DNA of 64,000 nt from Gautieria morchelliformis (Eukaryota; Basidiomycota; Agaricomycetes; Gomphales; Gomphaceae). The DNA lies in NCBI GenBank assembly GCA_015179125.1, contig WHVA01000576.1:1-64000 (forward strand). Reading direction: 5' to 3'. The translations under genes and the position numbers were made by a program. Below the pieces are notes generated by a model. That model did no database searches and was not told the origin of the DNA. It saw only the letters and a program-made list of their open reading frames with translations. Positions 1 to 10,585 of this stretch are shown one piece after another (position 1 is the stretch's first letter; every line of letters begins with the position of its first letter).

Positions 1-3000
1 CTTGAATGCGATCACGATCAAGAACCGGTACCCCATTCCACTCATTTCCGAACTGATCACACAACTCCGCAGGGCAAGGTACTTCACTAAGCTGGATGTC
101 CGCTGGGGCTTCAATAATGTTCAGATCTGAGAGGGAGACGAGTGGAAGGCCGCATTCCCGCACCAACCGAGGACTCTTTGAGCCACAGGTCATGTTCTTC
201 GGCCTCACCAACAGTCCCGCCACATTCCAGATGATGATGAATGACATTTTCCGTGACATGATAGCAGAAGGGGTTGTCTGCGTCTACCTCGATGACATCC
301 TCGTCTTCACAAAAACAATGTCCGAACATCGGGAAGTCGTGCGGAGAGTGCTGGAACGGCTCCGGGAGTAAAACCTGTGTCTCAAGCCGGAAAAGTGCGA
401 ATTTGAGCGGACGCGGATAGAGTATCTTGGGGTGATTGTGTCGGAAGGAAAGGTGGAAATGGACCCAGTCAAAGTTTCCGGTGTGTCGGATTGGCCCGTG
501 CTGCGGAACAAGAAGGAGGTCCAGTCCTTCATGGGTTTGTCAATTTCCACCGGCGGTTCATCAAGGACTTCTCCTGCCACGCTCGTGCCCTCTTCGACCT
601 CACCAAGAAGGAGGTTGGATGGCAGTGGGGAGAGCCGGAACAGGCCTCCTTCGACAAACTCAAAGAGCTGATCACTTCTGCCCCGGTCCTGATCTTTCCC
701 GACGACTCTCGCCCTTATCGAGTCGAGGCGGATTCTTCCGACACAGCTACCGGAGCGGTCTTGTCACAACAGTCACCGGAGGATGGTGTGGGGTGGCATC
801 CAATTGCCTTCTTCTCTAAGAGCCTTAGTCCAGTCGAGCGGAACTATGAGATCCATGACAAGGAGATGCTGGCAATCATCCGAGCGCTGGAGGAGTGGCG
901 ACACTTCCTCGAGGGTGCTCAATGCCCATTTGAGATCTGGACAGACCACAAGAACCTTGAGTATTTCCGCACGTCTAAGAAGTTGAACCGACGACAAGCA
1001 CGGTGGTCCCTACACCTGTCCCGGTTCGACTTCATGCTCCACCACCGGCCCGGCCACACCATGGGCAAGCCCGATGCCCTATCCCGCCGTGCGGATCATG
1101 GAAGCGGAAGTGGAGACAACGCGGATATGACACTGCCCCGCCCAAGTCTCTTTGCAATCCGTGCCCTAGAGGGAGTGACTGCAGTTGGGGTGGAAGTGGA
1201 AATGCTCCGGGATATCCGGAGGCAGTACCGGAATGGAGAGAAGGAGGAATCGGTGATGAAGGCAGTGGAGGAACTTCGGAAAGGGCACTCACGGTCTGTA
1301 CGGGCAGCGGAATGGTCGGAACGTGATGGACTGCTCCACTTCAGAGGCAAGGTCTATGTTCCAGGTGGGGCGGACCTCCGCCGCCGCATCGTGTCCCAGC
1401 ACCATGACACATGGGTCGCTGGGCATGCTGGCAGGTGGAAGACACTGGAGTTAGTGGCTCGGAATTACTGGTGGCCCCAGATGTCCCGCTACATTGGACA
1501 GTACGTGAAGACATGTGACCTTTGTCTCCGAACCAAAGCACAACGACATCCGCCCGTCGGAGAACTTGTTCCGCTCCCGATTCCCAAATCCCGCTGGGAC
1601 ACCATCAGTGTCGACTTCATCGTTGAACTCCCAGAGTCTCATGGCTACGACGCGATCATGAACATCGTGGATTCGGTAAGCAAGGTGTCCCACTTCATTC
1701 CGACCCACATGACGATCACAGCCCTCGGAGCGGCCCACCTGTTCCATGCACATGTCTGGAAGTTGCATGGGCTCCCGAAGCAAGTTGTTTCCGACTGAGG
1801 TCCACAATTTGTCGCGGAATTGACTCGGGAGCTCTACCGCCTGCTCAGCATAAAGCTGGCTACCACCACAGCATACCATCTGCAGGGTGACAGACAGACG
1901 GAACGGGTCAATCAGGAGTTGGAGCAATATCTCCGCCTCTTTGTCAATGAGAGGCAGGATGACTGGGATGAGTTACTTCCACTGGCGGAATTCCAATACA
2001 ACAACCATGTCCATTCCGCCACACAACAGACTCCCTTCATGCTTGACTCCGGACGACACCTGCGGATGGGCTTCAAGCCACGCCAGGCTGACTCCCGACT
2101 TGAGACGGTCAATGAGTTCCGGGACCGCATGGACTCCACCCTTTCGGAAGCCAAGTCGGCCCTTGCGAAGGCCAAGGATGACATGGCAAGGTACTACAAC
2201 CAACGCCGGGTTCCTGCCCTGGAGTACCAAGTTGGAGACAAGGTGTATCTAGATGCAAGTGACATCCGCACCACACGCCCTTCGCAGAAGCTTGCCCACC
2301 GCTACCTTGGGCCCTTCACAGTGATGCGGAGGGTTGGACGGAATGCATACCGTCGCCGACTTCCGATGTCCATGTCCTGCCTCCACCCCGTCTTCAACGT
2401 GGTGAAGTTACTCCCTATGCTTGAGGATCCAATTCCAGGTCGGAAGGCTCGTCCACCACCTCCGCCGGAAATTGTAGATGGGGAAGAGCACTATGTGGTG
2501 GAACGGATCCTGGACAGCCGGTTTGTGCGAGGACAACTCCAATTCCTCGTGAAATGGGAAGGGTACGGGTACGAGGAGAATTCGTGGGTCCCGGAGCCAG
2601 ATGTTTCCACTCCAGACACACTCCGTGAGTTCTATAGGACACACCCCGGTGCCCCTCGCCGAATCCGCTCACTGGCATTTCAATCCCTCGTGTCCCGTGC
2701 TTTGAGGATGCAGCACGCTAGAGGGGGTGATGTCAGGGGACACCCTGTTTTCCATTTCCAGTTCCGACACCACACCCAGTTCCGATTCCATCTCCGCCTC
2801 CGCTTTCGGAAATGATTCCGCTTCTGGGAGAACTTCCACCAGTTCTGTTCGCCTTGCCGGTTCCACTCCAATTTCCGACTTCCACTCTCGGAACAGTGTC
2901 GGAAATCAAGCGACTCGCGTAATAGGTGGCATCAAGGGTCGATCAAGGGTCAGGGTGGTCAGGGAGATGCAGGGTTGATGGCGGGTGCCAAGCGTTGTCC

Positions 3001-3190
3001 CTGGCTGCGCAGCGTAGTATAATACGGGCTCGCTGACATTGGGGGTCCTTAGACTTTTCTCTTTGGATTTCCCCTTGTCAGGTGAGAATCCCCTCTCTTG
3101 TATACTCTGTTCATTTATACATACTTTGGATTTCCCCTTGTCAGTTGTGTGGTAGTGTGATCTCCACAACCAGCCAGGGTTGCCCTTACA
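1..3190 (+). mobile_element. Ty3/Gypsy chromodomain retrotransposon, 3' part (Gypsy-1)
   Basis: The left edge of the window cuts this element, so only its 3' two-thirds are present. In order: reverse transcriptase with the YLDDILVF active-site motif (near 285-310), RNase H (about 680-1000), integrase with an HHCC-type zinc region and catalytic core (about 1330-2100), and a chromodomain near 2490-2620 (EHYVVERIL followed by FLVKWEGY). It ends in a 460-bp LTR. The order RT, RNase H, integrase, chromodomain places it in the chromovirus branch of Gypsy. It is closely similar to the minus-strand copy at 19306-24742. It is broken, with several interruptions of the reading frame, and looks like a moderately young fossil. 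Confidence 0.93.
2731..3190 (+). repeat. 3' LTR of Gypsy-1
   Basis: The LTR begins TGTCAGGGGACACC directly after the chromodomain reading frame and ends GGGTTGCCCTTACA. The same termini bound the LTR at 62462-62938 and, in reverse, the one at 19306-20492. The 3' flank is Copia sequence, so this Gypsy element inserted into an older Copia element. Confidence 0.9.
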
Positions 3191-3648
3191 ATCATTTCAT
3201 ATGCCATGCCATGTGGGAGGGACTCATACACATCGACTACGTCCCAATGGACGATATGGCCGCCGACATGTTCACGAAAGCTCTCCTGCGCCACAAGGTC
3301 GCACACCTGAACACCATGGTGGGACTGCACTATGCTTAAGGGGGAGTGTTGGAGTTAGTATGGATAAGCATAGGATGCAGGGCCGTGGCTGGTAACCCAC
3401 GACCTGGACTTGTATCTCCATAGTTGTCTCGGTCATAGTTGACCGAGCTGATATACCTACTGGACTCATAGTTAGTGGCTCCTCAGTGAATTGTCTATTC
3501 ACTGAGGTATGCACCATTCCTTGTACATCATCGTGTACCGATGCTCACTCCTGTGTAGTTCTCACTACACAGGTACAGTAATATATACACTCAGTGAATT
3601 GTCTATTCACTGAGTTCTCACTACACAGCTACTGCACATAATCCTAAC
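3191..3648 (+). mobile_element. Ty1/Copia 3' end with LTR
   Basis: Residues HIDYVPMDDMAADMFTKALL (about 3226-3290) are the C-terminal part of a Copia RNase H. A purine-rich tract (AAGGGGGAG) follows at about 3339-3347, then a putative 301-bp LTR at 3348-3648 that starts TGTTGGAG and ends CCTAACA. The rest of the element is cut off by the Gypsy-1 insertion and the window edge. It is a broken fossil, older than Gypsy-1. Confidence 0.75.
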
Positions 3649-3668
3649 AAGACTCGCCAAAGTAAGGG

Positions 3669-3739
3669 GGAGTGTTGGAAGTTAGCTTGGCAAGTGCAGC
3701 ACTTCGGCATGCTGACACATCAAGGTACCAGCCGAGAAC
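3669..3739 (+). repeat. Start of a second Copia-type LTR, interrupted by a MITE
   Basis: A second purine tract (AAGGGGGAG) leads into TGTTGGAAGTTAGC. The stretch GCACTTCGGCATGCTGACAC resembles the putative LTR at 59540-59729 in reverse. The hAT-type MITE interrupts it at 3740. It resumes after the second target-site copy at 4905, but I cannot place its end. Confidence 0.5.
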
Positions 3740-4897
3740 TAGGGCTGCACACCGTCTGTATTATGGCTACGGCCGTATAATGTACGGCAAGTTGACGGAT
3801 ATGGCAGACTGTATACCATCCATATGATCAACACCTCACCCCCTCTGATGGTACGGTACCCGTACCGTACCATCCATATTACGGTTGATGGCAATATTTA
3901 TACAGTCAAGCTATTGGAGGGTCAGTTAGTGACCGATCCGTGTAGATATGACATTTCATGGCATTAGTATGTTGGGCCTATGTGACCTGCACAGGTAGCT
4001 ACACTTTATGTCAGCATATGCAGACTATTTAGGCAGGCCCAGTGTGTAAGATAGTATATCTTAGGGCCTTGTGTCACAAGGGCAAACGGAACTCGACCAA
4101 GATGTGGTTATTCCGTGGGCTACGTAGTGACAGTGTAAGGTAAGATCTTGGGAACCGCCGCGCAGTTCCCATGCAAGAACTATACAGTGATTAGCTAAGC
4201 TAGTCCAGTAGTGCGCATTGCCTTACACTGGAGGCATATAAAAAATTTCTGGTCTGAAAAACTGTTCAAAAAACTGTAAAGATATTCCACATTTTTTTAG
4301 TGTTTTTAATGTAAAAAAACTTTAACAAAATTTTGTGTTTTTGTTAGAATTTGTTGAGCAAGAAAATTGTAAAATAGTTTAAAGTTTTTTGCAGGGTTTT
4401 TTACATGTTTTTTATAAGTTTCTTTGTGAAATCACAAAGAAGCCCATAAAAAACCCTGCAAAAAACTTTCAATCTTTTTACAGTTTTCTTGCTTGATAAA
4501 TTCTAATACAAACACAAAATTTTATTATAGTTTTTTTTCATATAAAAAACACTAAAAATATTTGGAAAACCTTTACAGTTTTTTGAACAGTTTTTCAGAC
4601 CAGAAAAATTTTACATGCCTCCAGTGTTAAGGGCAATGTGGGTGAATATGATATTTACACGGTGTATGTGCCAGCAGTAGTGCCCGTCAGGCAATGCCTT
4701 TTTGGGCTCGGCTAACAGGTTTTCAGCGTTTACCGATGCATGCCGTATACATACTGTACACGGCCATATTTGTACGGTATCATATGGCGTCAAACCATAC
4801 CATATACCGTACAGTTGGCAGCGCACACAGACCCTTGACAGTATGGGCGCTGTGGCCGTAATACAGCCGTGGTTGTACGGCACGGTGTGCAGCCCTA
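3740..4897. mobile_element. Non-autonomous hAT-type element (MITE)
   Basis: The element begins TAGGGCTGCACACCG and ends with the inverted form CGGTGTGCAGCCCTA. It is flanked on both sides by the same 8 bp, CCGAGAAC (3732-3739 and 4898-4905). An 8-bp target duplication with TAGGG-type termini is the hallmark of the hAT superfamily. The inner sequence carries further loose inverted repeats rich in GTACGG. No transposase frame is present, so it would have to be mobilised in trans. It contains a separate foldback element at 4216-4638. Confidence 0.85.
4216..4638. repeat. AT-rich foldback element nested in the hAT MITE
   Basis: Almost the whole 423 bp is one imperfect palindrome of about 200-bp arms centred near 4432. 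The outer arms read CATTGCC...ACACTGGAGGCA and its inverse. The sequence is far more AT-rich than its surroundings. No coding frame is seen. The target duplication is not clear. Confidence 0.75.
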
Positions 4898-4905
4898 CCG
4901 AGAAC

Positions 4906-5270
4906 AAGGAATGGTGGACCGGTGAAAGGCCAGTGGCCTGTGCAGACAATAGATCGAGGATATAATTAGATAGGACTTTATTAGAGATTATTGAATCAAC
5001 GACTCTATCTTACTCTACCAGTGAGCACTTTGACCTATATACAGGTGTATCAATACATGTGTGAAGCAGTATCATGGTGAATCACATTACCTCAGTCTCA
5101 CAGGTATGTGTGATAGACCGAGGAGCGAACTCCGACACCGGCTCAAAGTACCGCGCCAGCGGAGTTGTGAACGCATGTAGGTCACGCATGCAACTCCAAC
5201 AGAAGTTTGGACCAAACTGCCGGTTGCCCCGATAGTCTGGATTGATCAGCTGATGACCAAGCTCGTTGTT
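4906..5270. other. Gene-free stretch after the MITE
   Basis: This holds the continuation of the interrupted Copia-type LTR (at least to about 5050) and then unclassified sequence. I see no credible gene. Confidence 0.5.
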
Positions 5271-5800
5271 ACAGCGTATTATGTAAGCCACCTCTGATCG
5301 TCACTATCGCTGTTGTCCCTGGAAGACAGCATGCAGTACTCCCTATAAATTTCTTCTCAAAGCCCCTTCAATGACCAGGTGCAACGACAAAGTGTCCACC
5401 GGGCCGTGGGGCCTGCGTCGCAGTTGTCTATGCCCTCTCCGTGTGTACATAGCAACACGAAGAGTCGCTGTGGTCCATGCACCACCCTTGCGACAATGCG
5501 AAGAGTACCGCAGATTTGTGGTGTTCCTTCTGGCCCAACTCCTTGACCTTATCACGCGAGGGAATCGATATGCAGAGTGAGGAGGAGGAGACATAACTTG
5601 TGCTGGAGCGGGACGATCTTGCAGGGTTACGTGGGCATGATGCGCAATGCATCTCAGACCCTGGGATGCGCGGGAACATGAGAATTGTGGGGCCCCGGGC
5701 CACCTGCTGCCCCGCTGAATTAGAATAAGATGAGCACCCTCGAACTCTCTGGGCCTCTCTCTGGCCAGCCTGGCATCTTTCACAGACTGTTGATTCATCT
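5271..5800 (+). repeat. Duplicated CSC1 upstream segment, copy 1
   Basis: The segment starts CGTATTATGTAAGCC and matches 51388-51842 in the same orientation, with long shared stretches such as the tract around TTGCGACAATGCGAAGAGTA. In the other copy this DNA lies directly upstream of the complete CSC1 gene, so it is a displaced promoter-side piece of that gene. A third, shorter copy starts at 8222. Confidence 0.75.
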
Positions 5801-5974
5801 CTAGCGGTATGATATCCTGCGGAAAAGTTATTTACTTGTATTCTTTGAACTGTATGGTCTGACTGCTTTAATTTCGTTCGTATACCCGAGGTCGACTACA
5901 AAGATGCGAAGGAAGCTCGTTGTACAGCTACTGCTGTGAATACTGATCTGCATCAGTCAACGTATGTTGTGTGT

Positions 5975-6235
5975 TGTTTACCTCGCCTCGATCCTGGAAA
6001 GTTGCAGCTGGAAGCGTGATTTGATCATGCGCTTGTCAACCCGGTATCCACTGGCATGAGGAGAGTGTGGCGATGACGGGGCTTACGTGGCATGCCCAGG
6101 AGCAACCAAACGCTTTCTTAGTAACGCACATCTGTTGTGTACATCACAGGTCCAAGATGGGGCCTCTTGCCTGTACAAGGTCGATGTTCAATGGGGAAAG
6201 TTAGTGCTTCTTTGCTACAGCCCAATGTTTAAATT
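5975..6235 (+). pseudogene. Decayed 5' fragment of the CSC1-like channel gene
   Basis: Two short blocks match the first two exons of the complete gene at 52031-52307. One is near 6056 (GTGTGGCGATGACGGGGCTT, against GCGGCGAGGACGGGGCTT in the intact gene). The other is near 6172 (CTGTACAAGGTCGATGTT, against CTGTACCAAGGTCGATGTT). No downstream channel exons follow. The terpene synthase gene begins instead, on the other strand. The same fragment lies beside the second terpene synthase at 48665-48850. It is non-functional by any reading. Confidence 0.65.
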
Positions 6236-6387
6236 TTGATTATTTACTTATCCAAAATAATTGTCATATTTTAATTATACCAGGTTTTGATGTTGTCTAG
6301 TACAGTGCCTAAAATTTAGAAGATGAAAAGGGTTACAGGAAAGTGACACGGGATTGAAGGCAACCAAATCTCTCAATCCATTGCACG

Positions 6388-7611
6388 TTATTCTAGGTCC
6401 AGATCATTAAGCTTGTATCGGTCCTGTGTCATGTGCCATGTGCTGCTGAAGGTAAGCTTCTCGCCAGGCCCTGAGTTAGTGGGAGACACTCACATGTATC
6501 CGCGTTCAAAAACCTGCCAGGCACGGAGGGCTCTGGGACTATCGGACAAGGTCAGGTGGATTTCATTTATCGCAGTTCGCATTTCCTCCGCTATCTCAGC
6601 CAGGACTTGTAAGGGAGCTTTATTCTCGATGTATGCCCGAGTGTGGATATAAGTAGCTGTTTCGCCTCCTAGGTTCTCCTTGTGAAATCTAGCCGATAAA
6701 TCAATGAGATTCAGATGACACAGCGTGACAGCAGGAGAAGTGGTACAGACGATAGAATATCATTGGTTAAGCAGATCCAGCGATCCATGACAGGTACGGC
6801 CTGAATATATTCCATCATATTGATTTGACTCGACTTCGTAAAACTCATGAGAGCATATGCCGGCCCGAGCCCATCACGCTGGCGCACAAACCATGAAAAT
6901 TGTTCTGCGCCTCGAACCAGAGGTAGCTTCTCAATCTCGGGCTCGATGCAAGAGATGTTGATAAGCTCAAAAGCTGCGATTATGATTGAGTTCGCACATA
7001 GGGGGTCGTACAGATCCCACATGCGCAGAAGCACGCTGGCAAACGCGTCGAGAACAGGGTCCAGCTGGGGCCGGCCACTGAGGAAACGCTGCTCAAATTC
7101 GATGAACGAGCTAGGGTTTTTGGGCGCCATGTCATCCACGTAAACGGAGTACCTGTTAAAATTATCATGACCTCACTGGCATATACAATAACAGCTCAAG
7201 TACCAAGTGTACAGCGCAATGTTCTGTTTTTCAGGAAAACTGCACTCATGGTAGCTCATCTGTGAGCATATAGTAAGCAAGCACCCATTTATAATGCTGG
7301 AAACGAGCTGGTACCTCTGCCATATTAGCAGCAAAGCGAAGCATCGACTCCAACGTGCGGCAAGCAATGTTTCTAGATTCCATTTCGGCTCGCATAAAAT
7401 CTTCAAGCTCTTGATTGGCAGCCGGTTTATCCGTGGGATCATACCCCGTGGAAGCCACAAATGCTTTCAGGATGGATAATTCATCATCTGTCGAAAGGTA
7501 AGATCCTAGACCAATTAGAGTGGACTCAAGTTACAGACCGAAGTTACTGGAGCTATTATTAGGGAGATTTGAAGCAAGACGTTTCGCAGAGATGTCGTTT
7601 GCGATGGCCAT
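6388..7611 (-). CDS. TRI5-like (trichodiene-synthase-family) terpene synthase, copy 1
   Basis: Predicted class I terpene synthase that would ionise a prenyl diphosphate, probably farnesyl diphosphate, and cyclise it to a sesquiterpene in the cytosol. Spliced by eye from six exons (7611-7539, 7487-7315, 7259-7204, 7152-6751, 6688-6494, 6445-6388). All phases close and give 318 residues, a little shorter than typical TRI5. Visible signatures are the aspartate pair D107-D108 in YVDDMAP, the NSE-type motif at 231-239 (NDILSFHKE), and the C-terminal R309-Y310 pair in DRYKL. Introns are 48-62 nt. The in-frame stops seen without splicing all fall in introns. The start ATG at 7611 is shared with the paralogue at 48949-50180. 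Product and exact substrate cannot be told from sequence. Confidence 0.88.
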
Positions 7612-8221
7612 TGGTGACGAGCGTTGAGAAGAGTGGGCTAGAGTCGAATGTTCTCCATAGGGTTGAGTGCTGTCCCGTCTCCTTATATACCTTGAGCTTC
7701 AGACCACTGGCAAGGATATGACGGTTCGAATACAACTGGCAGGTGCACGGTGCCCCACTACGGTGCCCATGAAGGACAGGGTCTATTTTCCAATCGCGAA
7801 ACGCACATATGCTGTACAGTAGCATTATGACAAGAACGTGGCTGGCGTGACACGTCACGCATCACGGCACCGAGGTTTGACAATCAGTATCAGTAGCGTC
7901 ACGATCATTGAGCCACGTGCGATAAGCTGAGAATGAAAAAGACGGGTTTGAACCCTGGCAGCTCATCATATCATTACCCTCAACCTGCATGAGGTTACTC
8001 AGAAAAGAAAAGAGCTGCTGATATTGCTGAGGCTGAGATCCTGAGGCTGCCACATCGGTTCTTGAACAGCCAACAGCTCTGCGGTCCATGAGTTGGCCAT
8101 CGGGTTTTGCGAAATTATATTCCTTGTCCCTCCTGGGCACTGTACTCGTGCCTAGTGTTGACATCATACGGATCAGAAGTTTGTAGCTGGCTACGGTACC
8201 AAAATGCGTGACTTACGGAAG
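7612..8221. other. Intergenic stretch upstream of terpene synthase copy 1
   Basis: This holds the 5' flank of the terpene synthase. The first roughly 100 bp resemble the flank of the other copy; beyond about 7800 the likeness fades. No gene is seen. Confidence 0.5.
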
Positions 8222-8395
8222 CTGGCCCTACCGTATTATGTAAGCCACCTCTGATCGTGCCATTCTTCTCGAGTCAAGGCCACTCCAATGACCAGGTGCG
8301 ACGACAAAGTGTCCACCAAGCCGTGGGTCGTGCCAACTCATCGCAGTTGTCTATGCCCTGGTGTGTACTAATACAGTTTTGTGTCTTCCGGGCCC
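8222..8395 (+). repeat. Duplicated CSC1 upstream segment, short copy
   Basis: The segment repeats the start of 5271-5800 (CGTATTATGTAAGCCACCTC, then CAATGACCAGGTGCGACGAC). It stops abruptly near 8395, where GC-rich sequence begins. Its place on the 5' side of the terpene synthase matches the second locus, where the same segment lies between the synthase and CSC1. Confidence 0.65.
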
Positions 8396-9022
8396 AGGCC
8401 TCCGGGCTCGGCTTCGTTTCAGGAGCCCTGATCCCGGCCCTTAAGCCCGGGCTTTTAACTCGATCGCCGGCGCCATTGTGGATCGTCGTTTCCAGCTGCC
8501 GCCGTGCGGAGTTTGAAACAGCTAGACGCGTCCAGCGCCAGCTGTCATCTCTTTCGGTCGCTAACTGGCTCATTCTTCTTGCTGTCGGGATCAGCGGCGC
8601 CGTGATACGGCGATGGAGCCGGTCGAAAAGAGCCTTTCGCCCCGGGGCCGCGTCCTTTGCCCGTGGTGGGAAACCTCTTGCAGATGCCGCGGGAGCAGGA
8701 GTTGCATACCTAGGCGTGGGCGAGGATATACGGTGGGTGGCACCGTGCGTGTTCAGCGCTCCTTCGTTGGGCTTAGTCGCTGCGGGACATGGAGCGCCGG
8801 CGCGGGCACGTTACGTAAGCCATGTCCCGGACAAGCGGGGTTCGAACCGTGGGAGCGTGGACCTCGCGCACCGGCGGCACGGAATCAAAAGCCAAACAAC
8901 GCGAGCGCTGACCCTAATCCAAAGAGGCCGGTCACCCAAAAACAAAAACAATCGGGCGCTCAAAAAACGCGGGCGCTCGCGCGATCGCGTCTTGACATGC
9001 GGCCGCCATCCACCTCCGCTTC
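8396..9022. other. GC-rich unclassified stretch
   Basis: GC-rich sequence with open frames on both strands, none with recognisable domains or clear splice structure. It contains one GCCATGTCCCG motif near 8819, shared with the hairpins at 15.6 kb. I see no supportable gene. Confidence 0.45.
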
Positions 9023-10538
9023 ATGCCGCCGCATCCCTTTGTGCCTCCCACGGCCTCAGCCATCAACAGGGCCAAGGGTGCAGAGCTTGATCACTGGATC
9101 AGCCAGCTGAACACCCTTTCTTCTGCCCAGGATGGCCAAAAAAGGAAACTTCTGACCAAGCAAGGGACTGTGGATGCGCGAAGGCGCAAAATTGCGCATT
9201 TTCTTGGGATTGACCTCACCCAGACCACCTCTGACCCTCCCGTTGCAGGCCCCCTCACTGTGGACAAGGCCATTGGCAAGGAGCAGTGGGCCTGGGCACG
9301 CACACTGGCCCAGGAATGGGCTGAAGCTGAGGCCGCTGGTGTGAGCTTCAAGCTGTGGCGGCAGTCTGAATGTGTGTGACCTTTTTAATTTTATTCTTCC
9401 ATCTGTGCTGACATTGGAGGGTTAACGTTCAAAGCTTACCATCTTCTGCCTGATGACAGGGAGCAGCTCCAAAAGCTTCTTCCTGGCAGGCCACTGCCCC
9501 TCACCTTTCACAACCCATCCGATCGTGACCGGCTCTGAGCACTGACCAGTGCAGCCGCCGACAATGACCTGGAGTCTTTGGAGAGGCTCAACAATATGTT
9601 CCCTGCCATCCCACACCCCATCCCACCCTCTCCTTCAGCTCCAACAGGGCCCTTGTGTGAGGGCAACACTAATAACGAAGCCACAACCAAAGATACTCAA
9701 GGAGATAAGAGCCGATACTAGGACAATGACCAACTGTGTAGTGGGTATCCTCAGAGATCAAGCTGAGGAAACGCCACCACAGGGGCTACAGTCTTATAGC
9801 GCTGGCAAGGCTTACATAATAGGGGAGACGGAAACTTGTAGAAGGTTACGGAATGTGACATGTGACGGAGTGTGACAGAAGGTGACGGAATGTGACGGAA
9901 GGTTATGGAAACTGATGGAAGGTAACAGAAACTCATGGAAGGAAATAGAAACTTGTGGAAGGAAATGCGTGAACCCTGACACCTTGGCCATGTCATCATT
10001 GTCACACCCTTTACCTGTCCCCATTCCTACTTCCTTTGCCTCTTCATCATCCCAGCTGGCTGCGCTCACCGCATGTGATCAAGATATTGAGGTGATGGCA
10101 CGCACAGAGGGCTTGCGTGAGGTGCTAGAGCAGGTGCAGAGTGGTCTGGTTCAACGCTTGCGTGACAGGTATGGGCCAGGGAAGGACAAGAAGGCTGATC
10201 CACTCTGGGCCACACTCGGTCAACAGATCTCTCGTCGGGAGCGGCTTGCTCGGGACTTTGAGAGTGAGTTTCAAGGTGACATGGATAGATTCCTTGGCTT
10301 CTTCACCTACACCAGTAGTGTGCGGCGGAAGGTTGAAGTTAAGACACGGTCAATGCGTCTCCTGGTCACCAAGGACATCCCCAATCGCACCAAGTGTCTG
10401 GAACAGGAGCAGCAGCAGGAATGCTACAGGGATGAGAAAGGTGTGTTTTCCAAGGAGAAGTGGCTGGAGAGGTGGGGGTCAAAAAACAAGTGGGACATTT
10501 ATTACGAACTAGAGCCCAAAGCTAGGGAATGGAACTAG
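9023..10538 (+). pseudogene. Unrecognised protein gene interrupted by a solo LTR
   Basis: I do not recognise this family. The first exon (9023-9371) encodes a hydrophilic segment with DHWISQLNTL and WAWARTLAQEWAEAE. A 48-nt intron (9372-9419) then leads into TFKAYHLLPDDREQLQKLL. A solo LTR with a 5-bp target duplication sits at 9656-9981. When it is ignored, the same frame resumes with proline-rich sequence and then a charged helical segment ending KWDIYYELEPKAREWN. An in-frame TGA at about 9537 and the LTR suggest a dead gene. The start at 9023 is simply the first methionine; an upstream exon is possible. Composition looks protein-like, so a formerly real gene is likely. Confidence 0.5.
9656..9981 (+). 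mobile_element. Solo LTR (family B), copy 1
   Basis: The 326-bp sequence begins TGTGAGGGCAACAC and ends GTGAACCCTGACA. It is flanked by the 5-bp direct repeat CCTTG (9651-9655 and 9982-9986). A related copy with its own target duplication is at 61636-62043. The 3' third is a run of short variable units around GGAAGGTGACGG. No internal region of this family is in the window. It is a fossil left by LTR-LTR recombination. Confidence 0.85.
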
Positions 10539-10585
10539 ACAAACTAATTAGACAAGTTAATTACGCCTTACTGTTAGATGCTATG

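Noticed and set aside
6711-7139. Terpene synthase copy 1 read as a pseudogene because of in-frame stops
   Set aside because: All stops fall inside introns with GT-AG ends and lengths of 48-62 nt. The splice sites are conserved in the second copy.
8836-8856. GGTTCGAACC as a possible tRNA T-loop
   Set aside because: The flanking stem does not pair properly and no acceptor, D or anticodon arms can be placed around it.
8257-9090. 277-codon plus-strand frame
   Set aside because: It begins inside a duplicated non-coding segment, crosses into GC-rich DNA, has no domain, and another frame is open over the same stretch.
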